Positions 54,895 to 62,195 of a stretch of 64,000 nucleotides of DNA are shown piece by piece; position 1 is the first letter of the stretch; every line of letters starts with the position of its first letter. Made by a program: the position numbers and the translations under genes. The notes under the pieces were generated by a model. That model ran no database searches, was not told the origin of the DNA, and worked only from the letters and a program-made list of their open reading frames with translations. This DNA is from Methylovirgula ligni (GTDB lineage: Bacteria; Pseudomonadota; Alphaproteobacteria; Rhizobiales; Beijerinckiaceae). The stretch spans positions 248,001 to 312,000 of the forward strand of contig NZ_CP025086.1 of assembly GCF_004135935.1 (NCBI RefSeq), written 5' to 3'.

Positions 54895-55143
54895 GTTCGT
54901 ACTCCTTCGCCCTGCGGATAACAGGGTCGTTCGAGGCCATCTGTCTTCGATGTGGGTCGCGGTCCTCTCTTGTGGACCCGCGACGTCTACCTCTACGCAG
55001 GGGGAGTCAGCGGCGTTACAGCGCAACAAAAATAATTTGCAAAAAATGATTTCCAAAGCGGTCGACGAAAGATACGCGGCTTCCGATAAATCCGATGCAA
55101 TGGATTGGATAATGAGGCCGCGACTATTCGCAGGCCATCGCGT

Positions 55144-55275
55144 CTAGCCCAAGCCCGAAATCCGTAACCCAAGTTCGCAGGCGAGCGCCACCGCCAGAAG
55201 AATGGCAAGCATGACGCCGAATTCGAACATCACGCGGGCGCCCTGCTCCGGCTCCCGACTCCGCTTGGTGCTCAT
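55144..55275 (-). CDS. Hypothetical 43-residue membrane protein
   Basis: Very short protein: a charged start (MSTKRSREPEQGARVMFEF) and one helix (GVMLAILLAVALACELGLRI). GGCGGGAG lies four bases before the ATG, but it is part of a strong hairpin (55280-55307), so access by the ribosome would need that to open. The gene follows nemA by 100 bp on the same strand. The combination of good ribosome site and membrane helix makes a real gene likely, though it cannot be proven here. Confidence 0.5.
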   Translation of the reverse strand: MSTKRSREPEQGARVMFEFGVMLAILLAVALACELGLRISGLG

Positions 55276-55279
55276 GACG

Positions 55280-55307
55280 CTCCCGCCAGAATGTGTTCCG
55301 GCGGGAG
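55280..55307 (-). promoter_or_regulatory. Hairpin sequestering the ribosome site of the 43-residue gene
   Basis: On the minus-strand RNA, CUCCCGCCGGAA pairs with UUCUGGCGGGAG over 12 pairs, including one G-U, around loop CACA. The 3' arm contains the Shine-Dalgarno sequence four bases from the AUG. No U run follows, so an intrinsic terminator is less likely. Confidence 0.6.
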
Positions 55308-55375
55308 TATCAGCACATAGGCGCATATAAATTCGAGAGGCCGTGGCGCGTCGAAAAATATATGCGGCGAACTCT

Positions 55376-56467
55376 CTAACTCGCGAGCGCCGGATAGTCG
55401 GTGTAGCCATGCGCGTCGCCGCCGTAGAAGGTCGGCTGATCCGGCTTGTTCAGCGGCGCATCACGGCGCAGACGCTCGACGAGATCCGGATTGGCGATGA
55501 ACGGTATACCGAAAGCGATGAGATCGGCGCGGTTCTCCCGCAGTGCCTCGATCGCCAGATCGCGCGTATAGCCGTTGTTGGCGATGTAAGCGCCGGAGAA
55601 CGTCTTGCGCAGAGCGACATAATCGAATGGCGCATAATCACGCGGGCCGGCAGTCGCGCCTTCGATGACGTGGATGAAGGCAAGCCCACGGGCGCTGAGC
55701 TGTTCGACCAAGGGGAAATAGACCTTGGCCGGATCGCTGTCGGAAATGTCGTTGGCGGGGGTGACGGGAGAGAGCCTTATGCCGACGCGCTCGCGCGGCA
55801 AGACGCTAAGGACGGCATCAACGACTTCGAGCGCAAAGCGCAATCGATTCTCGACCGAGCCGCCGTATTCGTCGGTCCGGTGATTGGTCTTGTCCTTCAG
55901 GAATTGCTCGATGAGATAACCGTTGGCACCGTGAATTTCGACGCCGTCGAAACCGGCCTTTTTCGCATTCTCGGCGGCCGCGACATAATCACGGACAACG
56001 CTCTTGATCTCGTCGATGGTCAGTGCATGCGGCTCGGAGACATCGACGAAGCCACCCTCGATAAAGGTCTGCCCCTTCGCCCGGATCGCCGATGGGGCGA
56101 CCGGCGCGTTGCCGTGCGGCTGCAGCGAGACATGCGAAATGCGGCCGACATGCCAAAGCTGGATGACGATTTTGCCGCCGGCTTCATGCACGGCATCGGT
56201 GACTTTCTTCCAGCCTTCGATCTGGGCCTGCGAATAGATACCCGGCGTCCAGATGTAGCCCTGGCCCTGCTGCGAAATCTGGCTGGCCTCGCTGATGATG
56301 AGACCGGCCGAGGCGCGCTGGCGATAATATTCGGCGTTGAGGTCGTTCGGCGCGTCGGTGCCGTGTGTCGCGCGATTGCGCGTCAGCGGCGCCATGACGA
56401 TACGATTTTTCAGTTCGATATCGCCCAAACGAAAGGGCGAGAAAAGAATGCTTGCGTCCTGCGTCAT
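55376..56467 (-). CDS. nemA: Alkene reductase, old yellow enzyme family
   Basis: FMN-dependent NAD(P)H oxidoreductase of 363 residues with a TIM-barrel fold. NRIVMAPLTRNRA is the flavin-binding N-terminal motif, QLWHVGRISH and FDGVEIHGANGYLIEQFLKDKTNHRTDEYGGS are the active-site region, and the C-terminus includes FIANPDLVERLR. Enzymes of this group reduce activated alkenes, N-ethylmaleimide or nitro compounds. The ATG at 56467 gives the usual N-terminus. A perfect FNR/FixK box lies upstream. Confidence 0.93.
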   Translation of the reverse strand: MTQDASILFSPFRLGDIELKNRIVMAPLTRNRATHGTDAPNDLNAEYYRQRASAGLIISEASQISQQGQGYIWTPGIYSQAQIEGWKKVTDAVHEAGGKIVIQLWHVGRISHVSLQPHGNAPVAPSAIRAKGQTFIEGGFVDVSEPHALTIDEIKSVVRDYVAAAENAKKAGFDGVEIHGANGYLIEQFLKDKTNHRTDEYGGSVENRLRFALEVVDAVLSVLPRERVGIRLSPVTPANDISDSDPAKVYFPLVEQLSARGLAFIHVIEGATAGPRDYAPFDYVALRKTFSGAYIANNGYTRDLAIEALRENRADLIAFGIPFIANPDLVERLRRDAPLNKPDQPTFYGGDAHGYTDYPALAS

Positions 56468-56578
56468 GCCACAACCCCTAACAAAATGCGATGCGGCGCG
56501 GAACAGACTTATTCCGCTGCCGCACACGCCCAAAATAGGAAGGCGGCGCGCATTTTGTAAGATTGAGATAACGCGGGA

Positions 56579-56592
56579 TTGATTTCGATCAA
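56579..56592. promoter_or_regulatory. FNR/FixK-type anaerobox upstream of nemA
   Basis: TTGATTTCGATCAA matches TTGAT-N4-ATCAA exactly. On the minus strand a -10-like TACAAAAT lies 19 bases after it, so a start point near 56544 would put the box close to -41.5, the class II activating position. The nemA start is 112 bp away. Confidence 0.7.
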
Positions 56593-56647
56593 ACCCGGGT
56601 CTGCGCCCGAGATAGAAATCTTCAAATCCGCGTAAGACGCGAAAATT

Positions 56648-56905
56648 TTAGTTCATATTCAGCGCCTGCATATAGAGATCGAGAATTGCCTCCATCTCCT
56701 TGCGCTCGGCGTGGTCCTGTTTGCGGATCTTGACGATCTGGCGCACGGCCTTTGTGTCATAGCCGCGACCCTTCAGTTCCGCGTAAACATCGCGGATATC
56801 GTCGGCCAGCGCTTTCTTTTCTTCTTCCAGCCGTTCGATCCGTTCGACGAACTGCTTCAATTCCCCTGCCGCGACGCCGCTATCGGTTTTGGCTACTGCC
56901 GTCAT
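56648..56905 (-). CDS. gapR: Nucleoid-associated protein GapR (DUF2312)
   Basis: Protein of 85 residues: a coiled coil ([49 protein letters not shown]) followed by a short helix ending in [11 protein letters not shown]. It matches the alphaproteobacterial GapR family, which encircles overtwisted AT-rich DNA and stimulates topoisomerases ahead of replication and transcription. Essential or near-essential in Caulobacter. It lies in a conserved neighbourhood with the amidohydrolase, DUF1036 and pyk. Confidence 0.95.
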   Translation of the reverse strand: MTAVAKTDSGVAAGELKQFVERIERLEEEKKALADDIRDVYAELKGRGYDTKAVRQIVKIRKQDHAERKEMEAILDLYMQALNMN

Positions 56906-57019
56906 TTTACGCTACCTTGATTGGGCCGGACGCATTGGCGCGCCCGCGATTTTGAGCTTCGTTGCGGCTCCGGCCACCCAAAATCAAGCATCCGAGCGCG
57001 AAATCCCCGCTATTCTGGC

Positions 57020-57826
57020 CTATCCGGCGGCGCCGCCGGCACGGCTTGGACCAAAAGCGATTTCGTGCATCTCCGGCCGCGCCAGAATCGGCGCCAGCAC
57101 TTCGGCTAAAAGGTCGGCCCAGCCATGCGCTTTTTCAGGTGTGGCGACGAGATCCTGACGAACCTCGATCAGGAGTCCGGCGAGGCCGCGCGAGGTGACC
57201 TGCTCATGCAGCGTGTCGCCTGACAGGGCGCCGTCATAGGGCTCGTTGTCGCCAACGATCAGGCCACGGGCTTTCAGCGCCGCGATCAGCGGCAGCGGCA
57301 GGCGCGGATCGGCATCCCACAGAATGCCGATCTGCCAGGGCCTTTCCGTGCCGCGCCAATTGGGCGTGAACGTATGCAGGGAAATAACGGCCGGAACCGG
57401 CCCCCTGGCTGTGAGCGCGGCGATCGTCTCGGCAATGGCGGTGCGATAAGGCTGCCAATAAAGCGCGCGGCGACGGCCAATCTCAGCCGCGTCAACGCGG
57501 GCATTACCGGGAATCAGCCTGCGGTCCGACAGGCGCATCACCAGGGTCGGGTCTTGCGCGCCGCGATTGGGATCGATCAGCAGCCGCGAAAAGCGGGTGA
57601 GCAGCGCCGGGGCGCCAAGTTGGACCGCGAGCCGGCGGGTGAGATCGGCGGCGCCGATGTCATAGGCGATGTGCGCCTCGAGATCGACGGCCGGCAGCCC
57701 GAGCGTGCCATACGTCTCCGGCAAGGCATTGCTGGCGTGATCGCAGAGCAGCAGGACGCCGGCCTCAGGGCGTCCGTCGATTCGCTCGATCGCTTCGAAT
57801 TGATCCGGCCTGGACGCCTCTGCCAT
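57020..57826 (-). CDS. N-formylglutamate amidohydrolase family protein
   Basis: Zinc-dependent hydrolase of 268 residues. VLLLCDHASNALPETYGTLG is the first metal motif, AYDIGAADLTRRLA follows, VISLHTFTPNW holds the second His, and LLIEVRQDLV holds a conserved Glu. In histidine degradation HutG-type enzymes release glutamate from N-formylglutamate. No other hut genes are near, so the physiological substrate is open. It is upstream of gapR on the same strand with a 114-bp gap. Confidence 0.9.
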   Translation of the reverse strand: MAEASRPDQFEAIERIDGRPEAGVLLLCDHASNALPETYGTLGLPAVDLEAHIAYDIGAADLTRRLAVQLGAPALLTRFSRLLIDPNRGAQDPTLVMRLSDRRLIPGNARVDAAEIGRRRALYWQPYRTAIAETIAALTARGPVPAVISLHTFTPNWRGTERPWQIGILWDADPRLPLPLIAALKARGLIVGDNEPYDGALSGDTLHEQVTSRGLAGLLIEVRQDLVATPEKAHGWADLLAEVLAPILARPEMHEIAFGPSRAGGAAG

Positions 57827-58056
57827 GACAAATCTTCAAAGATACGGAGGGGCCGAAGTCAACTTTTCGCTGCCGTCGGGTTTCGCTGCTCTTGGACGGA
57901 TTTTTTGGCGGAACTTTGGGATGATCGGGGCCGACGAGAAGATTTCCCTTGCACCACTTGGCCCAAGCCCGCTTATTCTGGCCCGGTGCGATGCGTCTGG
58001 CCCTCTCCTTGGCCTTTGTTGCGACATAGTCTTCGCCTTGGACTATCTCCGATCCG

Positions 58057-58509
58057 ATGAGCCATTCACGTCATAATCTCGTGCGGGTGCTGGCACCGCT
58101 GCTGTTCGTCGCGGCTTTGGTTGCGGCCCATCCGGCACGCGCCGATTTTCGGCTTTGCAACATGAGCACGAATCGCGTGAGCGTCGCCATCGCCTATACG
58201 AACGGCTCCAGTTGGGTGAGCGAAGGGTGGTGGAATATCAAGGCCGGTGCCTGCGACAATCTCGTGCGCGGCCCCTTGGCGGCGGAATTCTATTATGTCT
58301 ATGCCATGGACGAGCGCGGCTCCGAGTGGAAGGGCAAGGCCTTTATGTGCACGGCCGACCATGAGTTCCGCATTACCGGACGGCAGGATTGTTTCGTCCG
58401 CGGCTTCGACCGGACCGGCTTCTTCGAAGTCGACACCGGGCGTGAGGCGCGCAATTGGACGGTGCAATTGACCGACCCGGCGCCGGCGCCGGTCCATTCC
58501 GGCCCCTGA
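58057..58509 (+). CDS. DUF1036 domain secreted protein
   Basis: Protein of 150 residues with a signal peptide (cut near ARA, about residue 29). The DUF1036 domain has a signature opening DFRLCNMSTNRVSVAIAYTN, then WVSEGWWNIKAGAC and FYYVYAMDERGSEW. Three further cysteines could form disulfides. Function unknown. The gene sits before pyk in many alphaproteobacteria, and this order is seen here, with a 147-bp gap. Confidence 0.92.
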   Translation: MSHSRHNLVRVLAPLLFVAALVAAHPARADFRLCNMSTNRVSVAIAYTNGSSWVSEGWWNIKAGACDNLVRGPLAAEFYYVYAMDERGSEWKGKAFMCTADHEFRITGRQDCFVRGFDRTGFFEVDTGREARNWTVQLTDPAPAPVHSGP

Positions 58510-58656
58510 TTCAATTCGGAACGCCGATGGCTTCCCGGCATTGGACCTTCACTAAAGCGCACAAAATTTCATCTAACTTACGGCCGTATTCCGTATTAAA
58601 TGCCGGTCCGATCGCCTAAGAGCGAAGCTCGAAGATTGAGGAAAGGGAGTTAACCG

Positions 58657-60075
58657 ATGCGACGGCTTCGCCGCAGCAAGATCGTCGCGACCTTGGGTCC
58701 CGCGACCGCCCAGCGCGCCGTCATCGCCGATTTGTTTCGCGCCGGCGCGGATGTGTTCCGCATCAACATGAGCCATGCGAGCCATGATGACATGCGCGAA
58801 CGTGTCCAGATCATCCGTTCGCTGGAGCCGGAATTCGGCCGTCCGATCGCGATTTTGCTCGATCTGCAAGGCCCCAAGCTGCGCGTTGGGCTGTTCAAGG
58901 ACGGCGCGGTGGAATTGAAGCGCGGCGACAGCTTCATCTTCGATTCCGACACGACGCCCGGCGACGCGACGCGCGTGAACCTGCCACATCCGGAAATCTT
59001 GCTGGCGTTGCAGCCGGGCCATGTCGTTCTGATCGATGATGGCAAGGTGCGCCTGCATATCAGCGAGGCGTCCCCGGAGCGCGCCGTGGCATTGGTCGAC
59101 ATCGGCGGGCGTGTTTCGAACCGCAAGGGCGTCAGCCTACCGGATACGGAAATTCCCGTCGCCTCGATGACGCCGAAGGATCGCGACGACCTTGAAGCGG
59201 GGCTCGAGGCCGGCGTCGATTGGATCGCCGTTTCCTTCGTCCAGAAGGCCGAAGACGTAGCCGACGTCAAGAAAGTCGCGGGCGACCGTGCGCTCGTGCT
59301 CGCCAAGATCGAGAAGCCGCAGGCGATCTCGCGGCTCGACGAGATTATGGAAGTTGCCGATGCCTTCATGGTGGCGCGCGGCGACCTCGGCGTCGAGATG
59401 CCGCTCGAAAAGGTGCCCGGCCTGCAGAAGCGCATCAATCGCATGGCGCGGCGTCTCGGCAAGCCGGTGATCGTCGCGACGCAAATGCTGGAATCGATGA
59501 TCTCGCTGCCGGTGCCAACGCGCGCCGAAGTCTCCGATGTGGCGGCGGCGCTGTTCGAGGGCGCCGACGCGGTCATGCTTTCGGCAGAGAGCGCCTCCGG
59601 CCGCTATCCGGTCGAAGCGGTGGCGACGATGAACAAGATCGCCGAAGAGGTCGAGCGCGATTCCTTCTACCGACAGATCATCAATGCCCAGCGGCCGAAG
59701 CCGGAAGCGACCGTCCCCGACGCCATCGCCACCGCCGCGCGCGACGTCGCCGAGACGCTGGATTTGAAGGCGATCGTCGCCTGGACCTCGTCCGGCTCGA
59801 CCGCGTTTCGTATCGCCCGCGAGCGGCCGGAACCGCCCGTCCTCGCCTTGACGCCGAACCGCGACACCGCCCGGCGCCTCGCGCTCGTCTGGGGCGTCCA
59901 TGCCGTCGTCACCGAGGATGCGCAGGATGTCGACGATATGGCCGCGCGCGCCTGCGTCATCGCCGCGTCGGAGGGCTTCGCCGTGCCCGGCGAGCGGATC
60001 ATCATCGTCGCGGGCGTGCCCTTCGGCTCGCCGGGGGCGACCAATATGGTGCGGATCGCTTACATCGAGAAGTAG
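58657..60075 (+). CDS. pyk: Pyruvate kinase
   Basis: Glycolytic enzyme of 472 residues making pyruvate and ATP from phosphoenolpyruvate. SKIVATLGPAT opens the barrel, FRINMSHASHDD gives the nucleotide-binding region, and the catalytic motif LAKIEKPQAI is followed by MVARGDLGVEMPLEKVP. The short C-terminal domain lacks an obvious extra PEP-like domain. GGAAAGGGAG precedes the ATG. A dispersed repeat follows the stop. Confidence 0.96.
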   Translation: MRRLRRSKIVATLGPATAQRAVIADLFRAGADVFRINMSHASHDDMRERVQIIRSLEPEFGRPIAILLDLQGPKLRVGLFKDGAVELKRGDSFIFDSDTTPGDATRVNLPHPEILLALQPGHVVLIDDGKVRLHISEASPERAVALVDIGGRVSNRKGVSLPDTEIPVASMTPKDRDDLEAGLEAGVDWIAVSFVQKAEDVADVKKVAGDRALVLAKIEKPQAISRLDEIMEVADAFMVARGDLGVEMPLEKVPGLQKRINRMARRLGKPVIVATQMLESMISLPVPTRAEVSDVAAALFEGADAVMLSAESASGRYPVEAVATMNKIAEEVERDSFYRQIINAQRPKPEATVPDAIATAARDVAETLDLKAIVAWTSSGSTAFRIARERPEPPVLALTPNRDTARRLALVWGVHAVVTEDAQDVDDMAARACVIAASEGFAVPGERIIIVAGVPFGSPGATNMVRIAYIEK

Positions 60076-60086
60076 ATCAGCGCGCT

Positions 60087-60160
60087 CATTGCGAGGCGCA
60101 TCGCGCCGAAGCAATCCGGTCTTTAAATTCTGGATTGCTTCGCTTCGCTCGCAATGACGG
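60087..60160. repeat. Diverged copy of the dispersed palindrome seen at 41146
   Basis: The right arm TGGATTGCTTCGCTTCGCTC, continuing to GCAATGACGG, is identical to the other copy. The left arm shares TCATTGCGAG and GAAGCAATCC but has a changed middle. It follows the pyk stop by 12 bp and probably folds into a large hairpin. Confidence 0.8.
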
Positions 60161-60182
60161 CTCAAGAACAGAATCGGTTTGC

Positions 60183-60219
60183 CCGAAAACCGCTGCGCAC
60201 TTTTCGGTCGGAGGCTCTA
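60183..60219. repeat. TAGAGC-type palindromic repeat at the end of the TPR gene
   Basis: On the minus strand it reads TAGAGCCTCCGACCGAAAAG and later a matching CTTTTCGG-type arm; CCGAAAA (60183-60189) pairs with TTTTCGG (60201-60207). The TAG is the stop codon of the TPR-protein gene. Confidence 0.65.
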
Positions 60220-61089
60220 GATATCCCGCCCCTCGACCTCGCTGCGCAGCTTCTCGACGATGGACTGGATCTCGGGCTGATGCGGATTGAGCGCCAGCGC
60301 TTTCAGAAATGATTCGAGCGCGCGCTTGTCGAGGCCTTGCTTCTCCAGGATGAAGCCGAGCGCGACTAGCGCCGAGAATTGCCGCGGCTCCAGCTTCAGC
60401 ACGTGCTGAAGATCGTCCGTTGCTCCGGCGAGATCGCCGCCAAGCAGGCGCGTGCCGGCGCGTTTGCTCCAGGCTGCGGCCCAATCCGGCGCCAGGGCGA
60501 CGACCTTGTCGTAAAGCGCCAGAGCCAACGGCAGATGGCCTTCCTGTTGTGCCACCGTCGCGCGCTGCATCAACAGGCTCGCCGTATCGGAATCCGATTG
60601 CATCCAGACGTTTTCGATCGCCGCGGAGATGCCGTTCGCCTCATCGGGGTCGCTCGCGACGGCAAGCCGTTTGAACAAGGCGTCAAGAGTCTCTGCGCGC
60701 AAGGCGGCATGGGTCGGTTGCGGCGCCATGGCGCGTTTCAGCGCCTCGGCACGCGCGGCGGTAGCCTTGGCGGCGCGCGTCGCCGCATCTTCCGGCGGCA
60801 GCTGCTGTGGCAATTGGTGATGCGGGGCAAGCGAGCCATCGCCGAATTGCGAGGGCTGGCTAAGACCCTCCCCCGGCCCGATAGGCAGCTCGCGTCCGTC
60901 CGAACCGAAAATATGGACGCCGGGCGGCAGCCGCATGGCCGGCATACCGGGCAGCTTCAGGACTTCGCCCGACGAGCCATCGGGCCATGCCGGCGAATCA
61001 TCATCGCCTGCGGCAACGGGACCGATCGCGAAAAGCGGCAGACCCGCGGCGGCGAGAAGCGTCAGCCAGGAAGTGACACGCAGGCGCAT
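60217..61089 (-). CDS. TPR-containing secreted protein
   Basis: Protein of 290 residues with a signal peptide (cut near VAAG, about 27). A linker region includes KLPGMPAMRLPPGVHIFGSDGRELP. Tetratricopeptide units fill about 165-285 (LPLALALYDKVVALAPDWAAAWSKRA, then LAGATDDLQHVLKLEPRQFSALVALG, then LDKRALESFLKALALNPHQPEI). Probably a periplasmic scaffold. Its stop codon is supplied by a repeat. It is convergent with pyk. Confidence 0.85.
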   Translation of the reverse strand: MRLRVTSWLTLLAAAGLPLFAIGPVAAGDDDSPAWPDGSSGEVLKLPGMPAMRLPPGVHIFGSDGRELPIGPGEGLSQPSQFGDGSLAPHHQLPQQLPPEDAATRAAKATAARAEALKRAMAPQPTHAALRAETLDALFKRLAVASDPDEANGISAAIENVWMQSDSDTASLLMQRATVAQQEGHLPLALALYDKVVALAPDWAAAWSKRAGTRLLGGDLAGATDDLQHVLKLEPRQFSALVALGFILEKQGLDKRALESFLKALALNPHQPEIQSIVEKLRSEVEGRDI

Positions 61090-61153
61090 CGGCGCAAATT
61101 AGAGCAGCGCCGGTGAATGTCAAAATGCGTCAGGGGATTATCGGCGGGAAAGG

Positions 61154-61279
61154 TCAGCCCTGCCGTGCCTTATAGCGCTTCTGCACCTTGTTGATGATGT
61201 AGACGCGGCCCTTGCGGCGCACCAATTGGTTGGCGCGATGACGCTTGCGCAGGGATTTCAAAGAATTACGGACTTTCAT
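61154..61279 (-). CDS. rpmJ: 50S ribosomal protein L36 (zinc-free form)
   Basis: Protein of 41 residues: [18 protein letters not shown], then [23 protein letters not shown]. This is L36 of the C-minus type, with no cysteine for zinc, as usual in alphaproteobacteria. The ATG is at 61279 and the TGA at 61154-61156. It stands alone, not in the main ribosomal operon, between the TPR gene and the repeat-bearing gap. Confidence 0.96.
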   Translation of the reverse strand: MKVRNSLKSLRKRHRANQLVRRKGRVYIINKVQKRYKARQG

Positions 61280-61410
61280 GACCTCAGCCTAGCAAATCGC
61301 GCCGACGGCAGGGCCGGCAAAATCGGGATTTCGGGAGCGCCTGTTCAGACCTGATGGCGTCACGCCCGGCCGGCTCAAGCTAAAACGCGGCAGTGAAGAG
61401 ACTCAATAAG

Positions 61411-61464
61411 TTAGAGCGGGATTCTTGCGAAAAACCGCTCACACTTTTTCGCATCCCGCTCTAA
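61411..61464. repeat. 54-bp dispersed palindrome (TAGAGCGGGAT type)
   Basis: TTAGAGCGGGAT (61411-61422) and ATCCCGCTCTAA (61453-61464) are perfect inverted ends. Inside, GCGAAAAA (61427-61434) pairs with TTTTTCGC (61445-61452). I recall near-identical elements in many rhizobial genomes. It lies in the 267-bp gap between grxD and rpmJ, where I see no gene. Confidence 0.85.
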
Positions 61465-61546
61465 GGCCGCGCGTCGTGGCGGTGCTATGCCCGATTTCCC
61501 CGAGGCAATCAACCCCTGGGGACAGTTTGACGGATCAGCTTTGGGG

Positions 61547-61894
61547 TTAAGCCTGGGCCCCGGCCGGTGCCTTGAAGGGAATGCCCTTCTCCGTCAATGT
61601 CGCGAACAATTCACCCGACTGGAACAATTCGCGCAAAATGTCGGCCCCGCCGACAAACTCGCCCTTGAGATAGACCTGCGGAATCGTCGGCCAGTTCGAG
61701 AAACTCTTGATGCCCTGGCGCAATTCATCGGTCTCAAGGCAGTTCACGCCCTTAAAATCGACCTCGATAAAGCGCAGGATCTGGGTTGCCTGATGCGAGA
61801 AGCCGCATTGCGGGAAATCCGGCGTGCCCTTCATGAACAGGACGACATCGTTATTGTCGACAATCGACTGAAGCTGTTCGTTGATATTCGGCAT
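61547..61894 (-). CDS. grxD: Monothiol glutaredoxin Grx4 type
   Basis: Protein of 115 residues with the monothiol active site CGFS in PDFPQCGFSHQATQIL. KGTPDFPQCGFS and WPTIPQVYLKGEFVGGADI are family signatures. CGFS glutaredoxins bind a [2Fe-2S] cluster with glutathione and pair with BolA, whose gene is directly upstream. The ATG at 61894 begins MPNINEQLQSIV. Confidence 0.95.
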   Translation of the reverse strand: MPNINEQLQSIVDNNDVVLFMKGTPDFPQCGFSHQATQILRFIEVDFKGVNCLETDELRQGIKSFSNWPTIPQVYLKGEFVGGADILRELFQSGELFATLTEKGIPFKAPAGAQA

Positions 61895-61961
61895 GGTCCG
61901 TCCTTTTCGTTGATCGCTGCCCCGGAAGCCCTCCGGCTCCTCGGAAATCCGGCGTAAATCC

Positions 61962-62195
61962 CTATTTCGGCGCGAAGGTCTGCAGTTGCAAGGCGTGGAG
62001 CGCACCGCCCATGTGGCTGCCGAGCGCCTTGTAGACGAGCTGATGCTGCTGGAGCTTCGATTTTCCGGCGAACTCCTTCGAGACGACCGTCGCCGCCCAA
62101 TGATCCCCGTCATCGGCCAAGGCGCGCATCTCGATCTTGGCGTCGGGGATTCCCTGCTTGATCAGGGATTCGATCTCGGCCGCAGGCATCGGCAT
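61962..62195 (-). CDS. bolA: BolA family protein
   Basis: Protein of 77 residues with the BolA fold. IESLIKQGIPDAKIEMRALADDGDHWAATVV is followed by the invariant KSKLQQHQLVYKALGSHMGGALHALQL, with the conserved His in QHQLVY. BolA and CGFS glutaredoxin form cluster-bridged complexes in iron regulation. The start overlaps the purL stop by one base (TGATG), and GGAGGAA lies nine bases upstream, within the purL end. Confidence 0.93.
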   Translation of the reverse strand: MPMPAAEIESLIKQGIPDAKIEMRALADDGDHWAATVVSKEFAGKSKLQQHQLVYKALGSHMGGALHALQLQTFAPK

